Assembly (NCBI GenBank): GCA_965200525.1
Contig: OZ241368.1
Coordinates: 1,302,001 to 1,366,000, forward strand
Length of the DNA stretch: 64,000 nt
Origin: JANNPJ01 sp965200525
GTDB taxonomy: Bacteria > Actinomycetota > Actinomycetes > Actinomycetales > Kineosporiaceae
Direction: 5' to 3'
Positions 25,218-34,345 of the stretch are shown here, one piece after another. Position numbers and translations under genes: made by a program. Numbering within the stretch: position 1 is the first letter of the stretch; each line of letters begins with the position of its first letter. Under the pieces are notes generated by a model, which was not told the origin of the DNA, did not search any database, and saw nothing but the letters and a program-made list of their open reading frames with translations.

Positions 25218-26237
25218 GTGACCAAGCGTCCGACCATCGTGGACGTCGCCCGGCGGGCGGGCGTCTCGACGGCGGTCGTCTCCTACGCGCTCAACGGCCG
25301 GCCCGGGGTCTCGGCCGAGACCCGGGAGCGGGTGCTCCGGATCGCCGCCGAGTGCGGCTGGCGGCCGAGCGCGGCGGCCCGGTCGCTGCGGGCCGGGCCG
25401 CGCAGCATCGGGCTGGTCCTGCCGTCCGGCGGTGGGTCGTTCGCCGGCGAGGACGGCCTGCTCCAGTTCGTCGGCGGCCTGCAATCGGTGCTGGCCGGCC
25501 GCCGGATCCGGGCCCTGCTGCATCTGGCCGACGACGAGGAGGACGCGGTCGACGTCTGCGCCCAGTGGTGGGCCGCCCGCGAGGTGTTCGCCGTCGTCGT
25601 GCCCGACGTGCAGCACGACGATCAGCGGATCCGCCGGCTGCGGGCCCTGGGCATCCCGGTGGTCGGCCTGGAGGGGCCGCACACCGGCGCCTGCGGGGCC
25701 ACCCCGACGGTGTGGTCCGACGACGCCGCCGCCTTCGGCAACCTGGCCGAGTACCTGCTGTCGCTCGGGCACCGGCAGCTCGCCCGGGTCGTCGGCCGGC
25801 CCGAACTGGCGGTCAGCGCCGTCCGGGAACGGGCCTTCGACGCCGTGGCCGGCCGGGCCGGGGTCGCGGTGCAGACGGTGGTGGTGGCCCCGACCGTGGA
25901 GGCCGGGGCGGCCGCCACCCGCCGGCTGCTGCAGTCGCCGCAGCGCCCCTCGGCGATCGTCTACGACGACGACGTGATGGCCATCTCCGCTCTCGACGTG
26001 GCCCGCCGCCTCGACATCGACGTGCCCTGGGAGTTGTCGGTGGTGGCCGGGGCCGACTCGGTCCGCTGCCGGCTGGTCACGCCGTCGCTGACCGCCCTGG
26101 CCCGGGACGTCGAGGGCTACGGGCACGCGGCCGGCCGGCAGTTGCTGAGCATCCTGGACGGCACGGTGGTCGAGCACCGCCAGGTGGCCACGGCCACGTT
26201 GACCGTGCGGGGCAGCACCGCCCCGGCGGCGCCCTGA
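25218..26237 (+). CDS. LacI-family transcriptional regulator
   Basis: A 339-residue regulator. The HTH at residues 3-25 reads RPTIVDVARRAGVSTAVVSY, followed by the hinge ALNGRPGVSAETRERVLRIA and a ligand-binding domain ending IDVPWELSVVAGADSVRC. Start GTG 25218 is set by the usual 2-4 residues before the HTH; the 43-residue upstream extension is unlike LacI proteins. It is divergent from the receptor/GGDEF protein with a 91-bp gap, so it may control that gene. Neither neighbour is a sugar enzyme, so the ligand is unknown. Confidence 0.93.
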   Translation: MTKRPTIVDVARRAGVSTAVVSYALNGRPGVSAETRERVLRIAAECGWRPSAAARSLRAGPRSIGLVLPSGGGSFAGEDGLLQFVGGLQSVLAGRRIRALLHLADDEEDAVDVCAQWWAAREVFAVVVPDVQHDDQRIRRLRALGIPVVGLEGPHTGACGATPTVWSDDAAAFGNLAEYLLSLGHRQLARVVGRPELAVSAVRERAFDAVAGRAGVAVQTVVVAPTVEAGAAATRRLLQSPQRPSAIVYDDDVMAISALDVARRLDIDVPWELSVVAGADSVRCRLVTPSLTALARDVEGYGHAAGRQLLSILDGTVVEHRQVATATLTVRGSTAPAAP

Positions 26238-26270
26238 GCTCGGCGCCCGATCGGCCGGCAGTTCGCCTGA

Positions 26271-28346
26271 TCACGGTCGGCCCGGCCAGGCCCGGGCCAG
26301 CAGGATCGGGACCAGCTTCTCGGCGAAGGCGGTGGTGTAGTGGGTGCCGTCACCGCGGACCAGGGTGCCGTCGATCACCGCCGGGCAGGGACCGCCCGGG
26401 CACACGACGTCGGTGATCGAGACCAGCCGCGCCGTCCCCGGCCGGCTCGCCACGACGTCCTGGAGCAGGGCGTTGTACCGGCCGACCGAGAAGGTGTCGT
26501 CGGCCGTGTCGCGGTGGGCCCCGGCCGGGCGGCCCCGGGCGTACTGGGCCCCGATCGAGTCGCCCACCGGGGGGAGGGCCACGAACACGGCCCGGCCGCC
26601 GAATCCGGCGATCTCGTCGGCCAGCCGACCGAACGCGGCCTTCAGGGCCGCGCTGTCGGCCGGTGTCCCGGGCGCGGCACTGGCCCCGTCGACCAGCACC
26701 GGGTGATCGCTCAGCCAGGTCTCGGCGATCAGCACGATCTGCGGCCGGTAGGTGTTCAGGGCCTGCCTGATCAGGGCCGGGGCCTGCTCGTGGCAGGCTC
26801 GGGCGGTGCTGTCGGGGGTGAGCGAGCCGACGTCCAGCACCAGCAGCCCGGTGGACGGGCAGCGCCGCCAGGCCGCCTTGAACCAGGTGCTGCCGGTGTC
26901 GGTGGCCCATCGGTCCAGGCCCGGGCCGAGCGAGCGGGCCACCGAGTCGCCGAGCAGCATCACCCGCGGCGGGTTCCGGACCGGATCGGCTCCGGCCGGC
27001 ATGGCGCAGCTGATCAAGTGCTCGAACGTCTCACCGCCGGGGCAGGAGATGTCGCTGCGATCGGTCCGCTCGGCGGCCAGGTCGCCGGGCAGCGCTGTGG
27101 CCGGCACGGCCAGGGCCACCACCAGCGAGGACGACGCCAGCACGGCCACCAGCACCCGGCGCCGGGAGGTCAGCCAGCGGCGGTCGCGCTGGATCGGCTG
27201 CTCCAGGTAACGGAACGACAGCCCGGCCAGCAGCAGGGTCAGGGCCAGCCGGGCCAGTTGCCGGCCGGCCTGCTCGACCAGCGGCTGGTGGCTGGTCACG
27301 GGCACGGCCAGCACCAGCGGCCAGTGCCACAGGTAGACCCCGTAGGAGATCCGGCCCAGGCCCACCGCCGGCCGCCAGGAGAAGGCCCGGGCCACGGCCG
27401 TGTCCGGCCACCGGTCGAGGCTCCCGATCAGGACGGCGACCAGCAGGCTGACCGCGAGCGCGCCGCCGCGGTAGTAGAGCGGCCCGGAGTCGGACAGCCG
27501 GCCGAACGCGGCCAGCACCCCGATCAGGGCGAGGGCGGCCGCCACCGCCGGGCGGCGGCCGGCAGTGGTCTCGATGGCCGGGTCAGTGGCCGGGTCAGTG
27601 GCCGGGTCGCCGGCGGGGTCGGCCGCCGGGCGACGTCGCCACCGGGCCGTCAGCACCGCCAGCAGCACGCCGACGAACAGCTCCTGAACCCGGTCCTGGG
27701 TGCTGTAGTAGGCCGTGGCCGCGTAGTCCGGGTCGTAGCCGGTGGCCATCGCCGTGGCCGAGAGCACCACCCCGGCTCCGGCCACCAGCCACACCGGCCC
27801 GTACCGGGCGGACCCGCCCCACCGGGCGCTCAGCCGGTGCCCGAGCCAGAGCAGGATCAGCAGGATCAGCGGCCAGGCCAGGTAGAACTGCTCCTCGATG
27901 GCCAGCGACCAGGTGTGCCGCAGCGGCGAGGCACTGCTGTAGGCGGCGAAGTAGTCGTCCTGAGCCTTGATCAGGTGCCAGTTGGCCAGGTAACCGACGG
28001 TCCAGAAGACGTCGGTGCGCCGGGCCGGGTAGCTCTCCAGCGGGGTCGCCCACCAGATCCAGGCGCAGACGGCGAGCAGCATGGCGATCAGGGCCGGCAT
28101 CAGCCGCCGGGCCCGCCGCACCCAGAACCCGGGCAGGTCGATCCGGCCGGTCCGGTCGTACTCGGCCAGCAGCAGGCCGGTGATCAGGTAACCCGACAGG
28201 ACGAAGAACACGTCGACGCCGAGGAACCCGCCCGGCAGCCAGGAGGTCGACCCGCCGCCGAAGTGGTAGATCAGCACCGCGGTCACGGCCAGGGCCCGGA
28301 TCCCGTCCAGAGCCGGCCGGCGGCCGGCGTGAGTCACCGCGCTCAC
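26271..28346 (-). CDS. OafA/YrhL-type acyltransferase with C-terminal SGNH domain (copy 2)
   Basis: A 691-residue membrane O-acyltransferase. The N-terminal acyltransferase_3 part has RRPALDGIRALAVTAVLIYH with the catalytic-type His, FLGVDVFFVLSGYLITGLLL and about ten membrane segments to about 390. The C-terminal SGNH part has GDS in VMLLGDSVARSLGPGL and D-x-x-H in GDGTHYTTAF. Such proteins acetylate surface glycans or peptidoglycan. GTG 28346 overlaps the stop of the upstream paralogue by 4 nt. The frame stays open far upstream (to 30071), but that is antisense noise within the paralogue's frame shift. Confidence 0.92.
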   Translation of the reverse strand: MSAVTHAGRRPALDGIRALAVTAVLIYHFGGGSTSWLPGGFLGVDVFFVLSGYLITGLLLAEYDRTGRIDLPGFWVRRARRLMPALIAMLLAVCAWIWWATPLESYPARRTDVFWTVGYLANWHLIKAQDDYFAAYSSASPLRHTWSLAIEEQFYLAWPLILLILLWLGHRLSARWGGSARYGPVWLVAGAGVVLSATAMATGYDPDYAATAYYSTQDRVQELFVGVLLAVLTARWRRRPAADPAGDPATDPATDPAIETTAGRRPAVAAALALIGVLAAFGRLSDSGPLYYRGGALAVSLLVAVLIGSLDRWPDTAVARAFSWRPAVGLGRISYGVYLWHWPLVLAVPVTSHQPLVEQAGRQLARLALTLLLAGLSFRYLEQPIQRDRRWLTSRRRVLVAVLASSSLVVALAVPATALPGDLAAERTDRSDISCPGGETFEHLISCAMPAGADPVRNPPRVMLLGDSVARSLGPGLDRWATDTGSTWFKAAWRRCPSTGLLVLDVGSLTPDSTARACHEQAPALIRQALNTYRPQIVLIAETWLSDHPVLVDGASAAPGTPADSAALKAAFGRLADEIAGFGGRAVFVALPPVGDSIGAQYARGRPAGAHRDTADDTFSVGRYNALLQDVVASRPGTARLVSITDVVCPGGPCPAVIDGTLVRGDGTHYTTAFAEKLVPILLARAWPGRP

Positions 28347-30433
28347 CCGCTCACCCCGGCGATCGGGCCGATCCGGCGCATCAGGATCGGTACCAGGTAC
28401 CGGGAGAACCGGATTGTGTAATGCACGCCGTCGTACCGGACCAGGGTGTCGCCCTGCACCGCGCCGCAGACCCCGCCCGGGCAGACCAGGTCGGTCACCG
28501 AGACGGTCCGGGCCGAGCCGGGCCGGCCGGCCGCGACCGAGCGCAGCACCGCGTTGAACCCGTCGACGTAGCTGCCGTTGCCGAACACCGGTTGCATCGC
28601 CCGGCCGGCTGGGCGGCCGGCGGCGACGGCCGTGCCCAGCTGGGCCCCGGGCGGCGGCAGCTCGAGAAACACGACCCGGCCGCCGTAGGCCGCGACCTGG
28701 TCGACCAGGGCCTGGTAACCGCTCTTCAGGGCCGCTTTCCAGGCCGCGGTGCCCGGCTCCAGCCGCCGGCCGTCGACCAGCACCGGACGGGCGTTCACCC
28801 AGTACTCGGCGACCAGCACCAGCGGCGGGCGGTACCGGGTCAGGACGCCGCTGATCAGACCGGGAGCCTGGTCGTGGCAGGTGTTGGCGGCCAGGTCCGG
28901 GGCCACGTCGCCGTTGGTGATCAGCAGGCCGCCGGCGGTGCAGAGCTTCCAGGCGGCGTCCACCCAGGTGCTGCCGGTGGCGTCGGCCCAGTCGTTCAGG
29001 CCCGGCCCCAGGGCCCGGCCGGTGGAATCGCCGAGCAGGGCCAGCCGCACCGGCCGCCGGGCGACGTCCACACCGAGCGGCCAGGTGCAGGTCAGCAGCT
29101 GGTCGTTGCGCTCGCCCGGGCAGGCGGTGTCGCTGCTGTGGCTGAGCTGCTCGGCCAGCGTGCCGGGCAGCGCGGTGGCCGGGACGGCGACCGCGACCAC
29201 CAGGGCCGAGGCCGCCACCGCGGCCAGCACCACCCGGCGGGGCGAGCGCAGCACCCGGCGGCTGCGCTGGACCGGCCGCTCGAGCAGGAAGAACGACAGG
29301 GTGGCGGCGGTCAGGGTGAGGACGACGCGAAGCACCTGGCGGGTCACCTGCTGACGCATCGGCATGCCGCCGTCCACACCGATCGCGACCACCAGCGGCC
29401 AGTGCCAGAGGTAGACGCCGTACGAGATCCGGCCCAGCCCGACCGCCGGCGGCCAGGAGAAGAGCCGAGCCAGGACGCCGTCCGGGGTGGTCTCCAGCCC
29501 GGCGATCAGGGCGGCCACGGCCAGGCAGATCACCAGGGCCCCGCCTCGGTAGAAGAGGGCGGTGTCGTCCGGCAGCAATCGGAGAGCCAGCACCAACCCG
29601 GCCAGCCCGGCCGCGGCCACGGCCGCCGTCACGCGGCCGCCCCGGCCCGGCCCGGCGGTACGGGCGAGCCGGGGCCGCAGCACCGCCAGCAGGGCGCCGA
29701 CGAACAGCTCCTGAACCCGGCCCTGGGTGCTGTAGTAGGCGTGCGAGGGGTACAGCGGGTCGTAGTCGGCAGCCAGCCAGTACACCGACAACCCGATCCC
29801 GATCACCGCCCCGGCGCCGACCGTCCAGCGGGCCCGGTCGGCGCCGAACCGGCGGCGGCCCAGCGCCATCAGGAGCAGCACCAGCGTCGGCCAGACCAGG
29901 TAGAACTGCTCCTCCACCGCCAGCGACCAGGCATGACGCAGCGGCGAGGCCGCGTTGTAGGCGGCGAAATAGGTCTCCGAGCTGTGGATCAGGTGCCAGT
30001 TGGCCAGGTAGCCGACGGTCCAGAAGATGTCGGCCCGGCGGCGCGGGTAGTCGTTGGGCGAGGCGTACCACCAGACCCAGGCGCTCACCACCAGCAGCAT
30101 CAGGATCAGGGCCGGGGCCAGCCGGCGCAGCCGCCGGACCCAGAAGCCGAGCACGTCGATCCGGCCCCGGCGCTCGTACTCGGCCAGCAGCAACCCGGTG
30201 ATCAGATAGCCCGACAGGACGAAGAACACGTCGACGCCGAGGAACCCGCCGGGCAGCCAGGAGAGGTTGCCCCCGCCGAAGTGGTAGACCGCCACCGCGG
30301 TGACGGCGAGCGCCCGGACCCCGTCCAGGGCCGGCCGCCGGCCGGCGTGATCACGGACACCCTCCGGCCCGGCCGTCGAACCGGCCTCGGCTCCGGCAGC
30401 GGCCGGGATCGGCCGGGCGGGAGCGGAAGACAC
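28343..30433 (-). CDS. OafA/YrhL-type acyltransferase with C-terminal SGNH domain (copy 1)
   Basis: A 696-residue paralogue of the downstream gene with the same order: acyltransferase_3 (RRPALDGVRALAVTAVAVYH, then GVDVFFVLSGYLITGLLL) and SGNH (LALLGDSTGRALGPGL, YDGVHYTIRFS). The first ~30 residues are an Ala/Pro-rich cytoplasmic tail absent from copy 2. GTG 30433 is preceded by TATAAG (30443-30448). The pair is an obvious tandem duplication; the membrane halves are very alike and the SGNH halves differ more, suggesting different acceptors. Confidence 0.92.
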   Translation of the reverse strand: MSSAPARPIPAAAGAEAGSTAGPEGVRDHAGRRPALDGVRALAVTAVAVYHFGGGNLSWLPGGFLGVDVFFVLSGYLITGLLLAEYERRGRIDVLGFWVRRLRRLAPALILMLLVVSAWVWWYASPNDYPRRRADIFWTVGYLANWHLIHSSETYFAAYNAASPLRHAWSLAVEEQFYLVWPTLVLLLMALGRRRFGADRARWTVGAGAVIGIGLSVYWLAADYDPLYPSHAYYSTQGRVQELFVGALLAVLRPRLARTAGPGRGGRVTAAVAAAGLAGLVLALRLLPDDTALFYRGGALVICLAVAALIAGLETTPDGVLARLFSWPPAVGLGRISYGVYLWHWPLVVAIGVDGGMPMRQQVTRQVLRVVLTLTAATLSFFLLERPVQRSRRVLRSPRRVVLAAVAASALVVAVAVPATALPGTLAEQLSHSSDTACPGERNDQLLTCTWPLGVDVARRPVRLALLGDSTGRALGPGLNDWADATGSTWVDAAWKLCTAGGLLITNGDVAPDLAANTCHDQAPGLISGVLTRYRPPLVLVAEYWVNARPVLVDGRRLEPGTAAWKAALKSGYQALVDQVAAYGGRVVFLELPPPGAQLGTAVAAGRPAGRAMQPVFGNGSYVDGFNAVLRSVAAGRPGSARTVSVTDLVCPGGVCGAVQGDTLVRYDGVHYTIRFSRYLVPILMRRIGPIAGVSG

Positions 30434-30442
30434 GCGCGTGAC

Positions 30443-30448
30443 CTTATA
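30443..30448 (-). promoter_or_regulatory. putative -10 for the acyltransferase pair (TATAAG)
   Basis: An AT-rich hexamer stands out in this GC-rich gap, 9 nt before GTG 30433. It is probably the promoter of the two-gene operon. Confidence 0.4.
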
Positions 30449-30523
30449 CGGGCTACCTGAGCGGTGACAGAAATGTGCGCGCTGACCACGGATTTGAGGG
30501 ATGCATCAATTCTCCGGCCCGGC

Positions 30524-30529
30524 TAGGGT
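30524..30529 (+). promoter_or_regulatory. putative -10 hexamer for uronate dehydrogenase (TAGGGT)
   Basis: It lies 7 nt upstream of GTG 30537. It argues for that start over ATG 30501, which has a GAGGG touching the start codon with no spacing. Confidence 0.45.
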
Positions 30530-30536
30530 CGCCACA

Positions 30537-31406
30537 GTGACCACCATTCCCAGCTCTGTGAAGTCACCGGTGTTGCTCACCGGTGCCTCCGGGCTGATCG
30601 GCCGGTTGATCCGGCCGCGGCTGACGGATCTCGGCTGGGAACTGCACTGCCTCGACCGCGAGCCCAACGGCGACCTCGATGTGATGTCGATCGACGTGCA
30701 CGACGCCGATGCCCTGGACGCCGCGACCGTGGGCTGCGGGGCCGTCGTCCACCTGGCCGGGATCGCCGGTGAGGCCCCGCTGGCCGAGATCCTGGAGGCG
30801 AACGTCCAGGGCACCCAGGCGGTGCTGGACGCGGCCCTGCGCCGGGGCATCCGCCGGGTGGTCCTGGCCAGCAGCAACCACGCCGTCGGCATGTGGGAGC
30901 GTGAGGCCGACGTCGACCTGAAGGTCGACATCCGGCCCCGGCCGGACACCTTCTACGGGGTGGCCAAGGTGGCGGCCGAGGCCCTGGGCCAGCTCTACGC
31001 CGACCGGTTCGGCCTGGAGGTGGTCTCGCTGCGGATCGGCACCTGCCGCCCGGAGCCGCGCAACCGGCTCGAGCTGGCCACCTGGCTCAGCCCGGACGAC
31101 GCCGCCCGGCTGCTGTCGGCCAGCCTGAGCGGCGAGGTCCGCGGCCACGTGATCGCCTACGGGGTGTCGGCCAACACCCGGGCCTGGTGGGACCTGTCCA
31201 CCGCCCGGGCGCTCGGCTACGAACCGCGGGACGACGCCGAGATCTACGCCGACGTGGTGCCGGCCGACGGCAGCGGTCGCCGGCCACGAACCGGGGTCGA
31301 GCCACCGCCGGCCCCGGAGCGGGTCGGCGGGTCGTTCACCTCGATCCCGCTGGGTGGGCTGTCGCGGTCGTTCCAGCCCACCCCGCACGGCTTCGACCAG
31401 CTCTGA
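30537..31406 (+). CDS. udh: uronate dehydrogenase (NAD-dependent)
   Basis: A 289-residue extended SDR that oxidises D-glucuronate or D-galacturonate to the aldarolactone. TGASGLIG (15-22) binds NAD; ASSNHAVGMW holds the catalytic Ser region (111-120); the YxxxK pair is Y140/K144. RIGTCRPEPRNRLELATWLS and YGVSANTRAWWDLS are diagnostic for Udh rather than GalE-like enzymes. Its stop is 1 nt from that of the convergent fructuronate-reductase-like gene. Context with UxaC supports hexuronate catabolism. An alternative start, ATG 30501, adds 12 residues. Confidence 0.87.
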   Translation: MTTIPSSVKSPVLLTGASGLIGRLIRPRLTDLGWELHCLDREPNGDLDVMSIDVHDADALDAATVGCGAVVHLAGIAGEAPLAEILEANVQGTQAVLDAALRRGIRRVVLASSNHAVGMWEREADVDLKVDIRPRPDTFYGVAKVAAEALGQLYADRFGLEVVSLRIGTCRPEPRNRLELATWLSPDDAARLLSASLSGEVRGHVIAYGVSANTRAWWDLSTARALGYEPRDDAEIYADVVPADGSGRRPRTGVEPPPAPERVGGSFTSIPLGGLSRSFQPTPHGFDQL

Positions 31407-31407
31407 C

Positions 31408-32745
31408 TCAGGCACTGAGCAGTTCCTCGACCACCGCCTGAACCGCGGTGACCAGCTCGCCGTCGTCGGCCAGAGCCGGATCGAGGAACGTCAGCCCCGC
31501 CCGGACGGCGTCACCGGGCCGGCCCTGAACCCGGGGCACCAGCCCGGCGGCCCCGGCGTCGTTCACCGCGAACCCGTGGCCGCGCAGGTGCACCAGCCAG
31601 GCCCCGAGGGCCCAGACCGCTCCCGGCGGGACCCGGCCGGCGTCCCGCTCCAGCCGCAGCACCGGCAGGATCCGGATCGGCAGCTTCTGCGAGCCGTCGG
31701 CGGCGATCTGGTCCAGCCGGTGCCGCATCCGGGGATTGCCGAACCGCTCCAGCAGCGCGGCCCGGTAGGCGGCCACGTCGGCGGCGGGCAGGCTGAGCCA
31801 GGGCGAGGCCTCGGCCCACCACCGCTCGAGCCGGCTGCGGCTCACCGGGTCGGCCAGGGCCTCGGCCACGGTGGTCAGCCCGCGGGCCGAGCCGGTGTAG
31901 GCCAGCAGCGAGTGGGCCCCGTTCAGCAGCCAGAGCTTGCGCTGCTCGTACGGGGTGACGTCGTCGGTGAAGGTGGCCCCGGCGTCCTGCCAGCGCGGCC
32001 GGCCGGCCGGGAACGGGCCGCTCAGCACCCACTCGCTGAACGGCTCGGTGACCACCGGGGCCTGGTCGGCCCAGCCGGTCCCGGCCAGCACCGCCGCCGG
32101 CACGTCATCGGTCGTCCGCGGGGTGATCCGGTCGACCATGGTGGTGACCCAGCCGACCGACTCGCCGATCCAGCCGGCCAGGGCCGGGTCGAGCGATTCG
32201 GCCAGCTCCAGGACGACGCGTGCGGCCGCGGCCGCGTTGTCGGGCAGGTTGTCGCAGGGCACGACCGCGAGCGGGCCGGCATCGGCGGACCGGCGGGCGG
32301 CCAGCCCGGCCACGATCCGGGCCGGCGCCGACCCGACCGCGGCCCGCAGGTCGCCGCGCAGCGCCTCGAGGTCGGCGTCCACCTGCGGGTCGGAGCGGTC
32401 CAGCCCGCCGTCGGCGGCCCGCCGGTAGCCGGCCTCGGTCACGGTCACGGTCAGGGCCCGGACCTGCGGATCGGCCAGCCGGGCGAGCCAGCTCTCGTGA
32501 TCGTCGCCCCGGTGGGCCTGGACGACCGCCTCGATCCGGTCGAACCGGTCGCCGGCGGCGGCCCGGGTGATCAGGGTGTAGCGCCCGTGCTGGGCCTGCA
32601 GCCGCCGGGCCAGCTCGGTGCTGCGCCCGCTGTAGGCGGCGTAACCCCAGTCGGCCGCGTCCGGCGCCCGGTCGGTGTACCAGGCCTGGTGGGCCCGGAA
32701 GAAGTTGCCGAGCCCGAGATGGACCAGCCGCACCGGTGGCGTCAC
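31408..32745 (-). CDS. uxuB: mannitol dehydrogenase-family protein, probable D-fructuronate (or tagaturonate) reductase
   Basis: A 445-residue PSLDR-family NAD(P)-dependent dehydrogenase. The N-terminal LVHLGLGNFFRAHQAW is the Rossmann signature, and KLWLLNGAHSLLAY carries the catalytic Lys, Asn and His. The family includes mannitol 2-dehydrogenase, UxuB and UxaB. Its GTG start overlaps the uxaC stop by 4 nt (GTGA), which favours fructuronate reductase, making D-mannonate from the UxaC product. Whether it uses fructuronate or tagaturonate cannot be read from sequence, so the symbol is provisional. Confidence 0.83.
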   Translation of the reverse strand: MTPPVRLVHLGLGNFFRAHQAWYTDRAPDAADWGYAAYSGRSTELARRLQAQHGRYTLITRAAAGDRFDRIEAVVQAHRGDDHESWLARLADPQVRALTVTVTEAGYRRAADGGLDRSDPQVDADLEALRGDLRAAVGSAPARIVAGLAARRSADAGPLAVVPCDNLPDNAAAAARVVLELAESLDPALAGWIGESVGWVTTMVDRITPRTTDDVPAAVLAGTGWADQAPVVTEPFSEWVLSGPFPAGRPRWQDAGATFTDDVTPYEQRKLWLLNGAHSLLAYTGSARGLTTVAEALADPVSRSRLERWWAEASPWLSLPAADVAAYRAALLERFGNPRMRHRLDQIAADGSQKLPIRILPVLRLERDAGRVPPGAVWALGAWLVHLRGHGFAVNDAGAAGLVPRVQGRPGDAVRAGLTFLDPALADDGELVTAVQAVVEELLSA

Positions 32746-34178
32746 AGCTTGAACACCTCGGTCGGGCGGCCACCGACCAGGTCGGTGACCACGTCCAGGG
32801 CCTCGTCGGGGTCGAGCCGGTGCTCGGCCACCAGGCCGGCGACGAATCCGGCGTCCAGCCGGCGGGACATGTCGTGCCGGGCCGGGATCGAGCAGAACGC
32901 CCGGGTGTCGTCGATGAAACCGCTGGTCTTGGCGAACCCGGCGGTCTCGGTGACCGCTGCGCGGTACCGCCGGACGGCGTCCGGTGCGTCCAGGAACCAC
33001 CAGGGCGCCCCCACGTAGACGCTCGGGTAGAACCCGGCCAGCGGGGCCAGTTCCCGCGAGAACACGGTCTCGTCCAGGGTGAACAGCACCAGGTGGAAGC
33101 CGGGCGCGGTGCCGAACCGCTGCAGCAGCGGCCGCAGCGCGTCGGTGAACTCGATCCGGATCGGGACGTCGCTGCCGGTGTCCGGCCCGAACCGGGTCGC
33201 GGTCGGGCCGTGGTGGCCCCGGCGCACGCCCGGGTGCAGGGTCATCACCAGCCCGTCGTCGGCCGACATCCGGGCCATCTCCAGCAGCATGTGCCGGCGC
33301 AGCGCACTCGCCTGCTCACGATCGACCGAGCCGGCTGGACCGACCGGGCCGATCAGCGCGGCCCGGTAGATCCGCTCGGCCTCGGCCGGGTCGAGCGGAT
33401 CGGTGCGCACGTCCTCGTGCGAGTGGTCGGCGGACACGGCGCCGTGCGCCTGGAAGTGATGGCGCCGCTGCTCCATCGCCCGCACCCAGCCGGTGAAGGT
33501 CGAGGTGTCGATCCCGGAGACCTCGGCCAGCCGGGCCATCAGGGCGGGCCAGCCCGCACCCGCCGGTTCCAGGTAACGGTCGGGCCGGAAGGTCGGCACC
33601 ACCCGGCCGGCCCAGCTCGGGTCCGCGGCCAGGGCGGCGTGGGCGGCCAGGTCGTCGGCCGGGTCGTCGGTGGTGGCCAGGACCGAGATCCCGAACCGCT
33701 CGAACAGCGCCCGGGGCCGGTACCCGGGCTCGGTCAACCGCTGGGCCACCTGGTCGTAGACGGTGTCGGCGGTCGCCGCCGACGGGCGGACGTCGACACC
33801 GAAGATCTCGGCCAGCTCGGCCTCCAGCCAGAACCGGACCGGCGTCCCGGCGAACGCGCCCCAGTGCTCGCAGAGCTGCCGCCACACCGCTCGGGCCTGC
33901 GGTTCCTCCAGCGGGCCGGCGCCGACGCCGAGCGCCTCCAGCGGCACCCCGTTGGCGTGCAGCAGCCGGGTCACGTAGTGGTCAGGGGTGACGAAGAGGC
34001 TCGCCGGATCGCGGAACGGCTCGTCGTCCAGCAGCAGCCGGGCCTCGACGTGACCGTGCGGGGAGATGATCGGCCGGTCCCGGACGGCGTCGTAGAGGGT
34101 CCGGGCGAGCGAGCGCACCGCCGGATCGGCCGGCAGCAGCCGGTCCTGGTGCGGAGCCAGAGGAGCGACGGAGGGCAT
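32742..34178 (-). CDS. uxaC: glucuronate isomerase
   Basis: A 478-residue amidohydrolase-fold isomerase that turns D-glucuronate into D-fructuronate (and galacturonate into tagaturonate). The metal motif is HGH at residues 41-43 in IISPHGHVEARLLLDDEPF, and the C-terminus has FIDDTRAFCSIPARHD with MSRRLDAGFVAGLVAEHRLD. Length is normal for UxaC. ATG 34178 begins MPSVAPLAPHQDRLLP, the usual start; the longer frame adds 19 Gly/Pro residues. It heads the uxaC-uxuB operon and is divergent from the LarA-family gene. Confidence 0.93.
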   Translation of the reverse strand: MPSVAPLAPHQDRLLPADPAVRSLARTLYDAVRDRPIISPHGHVEARLLLDDEPFRDPASLFVTPDHYVTRLLHANGVPLEALGVGAGPLEEPQARAVWRQLCEHWGAFAGTPVRFWLEAELAEIFGVDVRPSAATADTVYDQVAQRLTEPGYRPRALFERFGISVLATTDDPADDLAAHAALAADPSWAGRVVPTFRPDRYLEPAGAGWPALMARLAEVSGIDTSTFTGWVRAMEQRRHHFQAHGAVSADHSHEDVRTDPLDPAEAERIYRAALIGPVGPAGSVDREQASALRRHMLLEMARMSADDGLVMTLHPGVRRGHHGPTATRFGPDTGSDVPIRIEFTDALRPLLQRFGTAPGFHLVLFTLDETVFSRELAPLAGFYPSVYVGAPWWFLDAPDAVRRYRAAVTETAGFAKTSGFIDDTRAFCSIPARHDMSRRLDAGFVAGLVAEHRLDPDEALDVVTDLVGGRPTEVFKL

Positions 34179-34217
34179 GGACCCAAGCTGACCACCTCGC
34201 GGGCCCGGCGGCCCGCA

Positions 34218-34252
34218 GTTGCCACCGGTTGCCACCGATCGGGGTCGATCGG
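34218..34252. promoter_or_regulatory. tandem 10-bp repeat plus inverted repeat in the uxaC/larA-family gap
   Basis: GTTGCCACCG occurs twice head to tail (34218-34227, 34228-34237), and CCGATC-N6-GATCGG forms an inverted repeat at 34235-34252. The 167-bp divergent gap controls both arms of the cluster, so this could bind the LacI regulator at 37878-38906. There is no experimental or comparative support here. Confidence 0.35.
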
Positions 34253-34345
34253 CGCTCGACAGCCCGGCTCGATTGCCAGGCCCGGGGTCGGCGGAGCATG
34301 GTGCCGGAAGGACCGCGGCGCTGAACCGATGATCGAAGGAGCTCG

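Noticed and set aside
28347..30071. A 1266-residue fused frame covering both acyltransferases
   Set aside because: The upstream part is out of frame with the first acyltransferase and is Arg/Gly noise; the real second gene starts at the GTGA overlap (28346).
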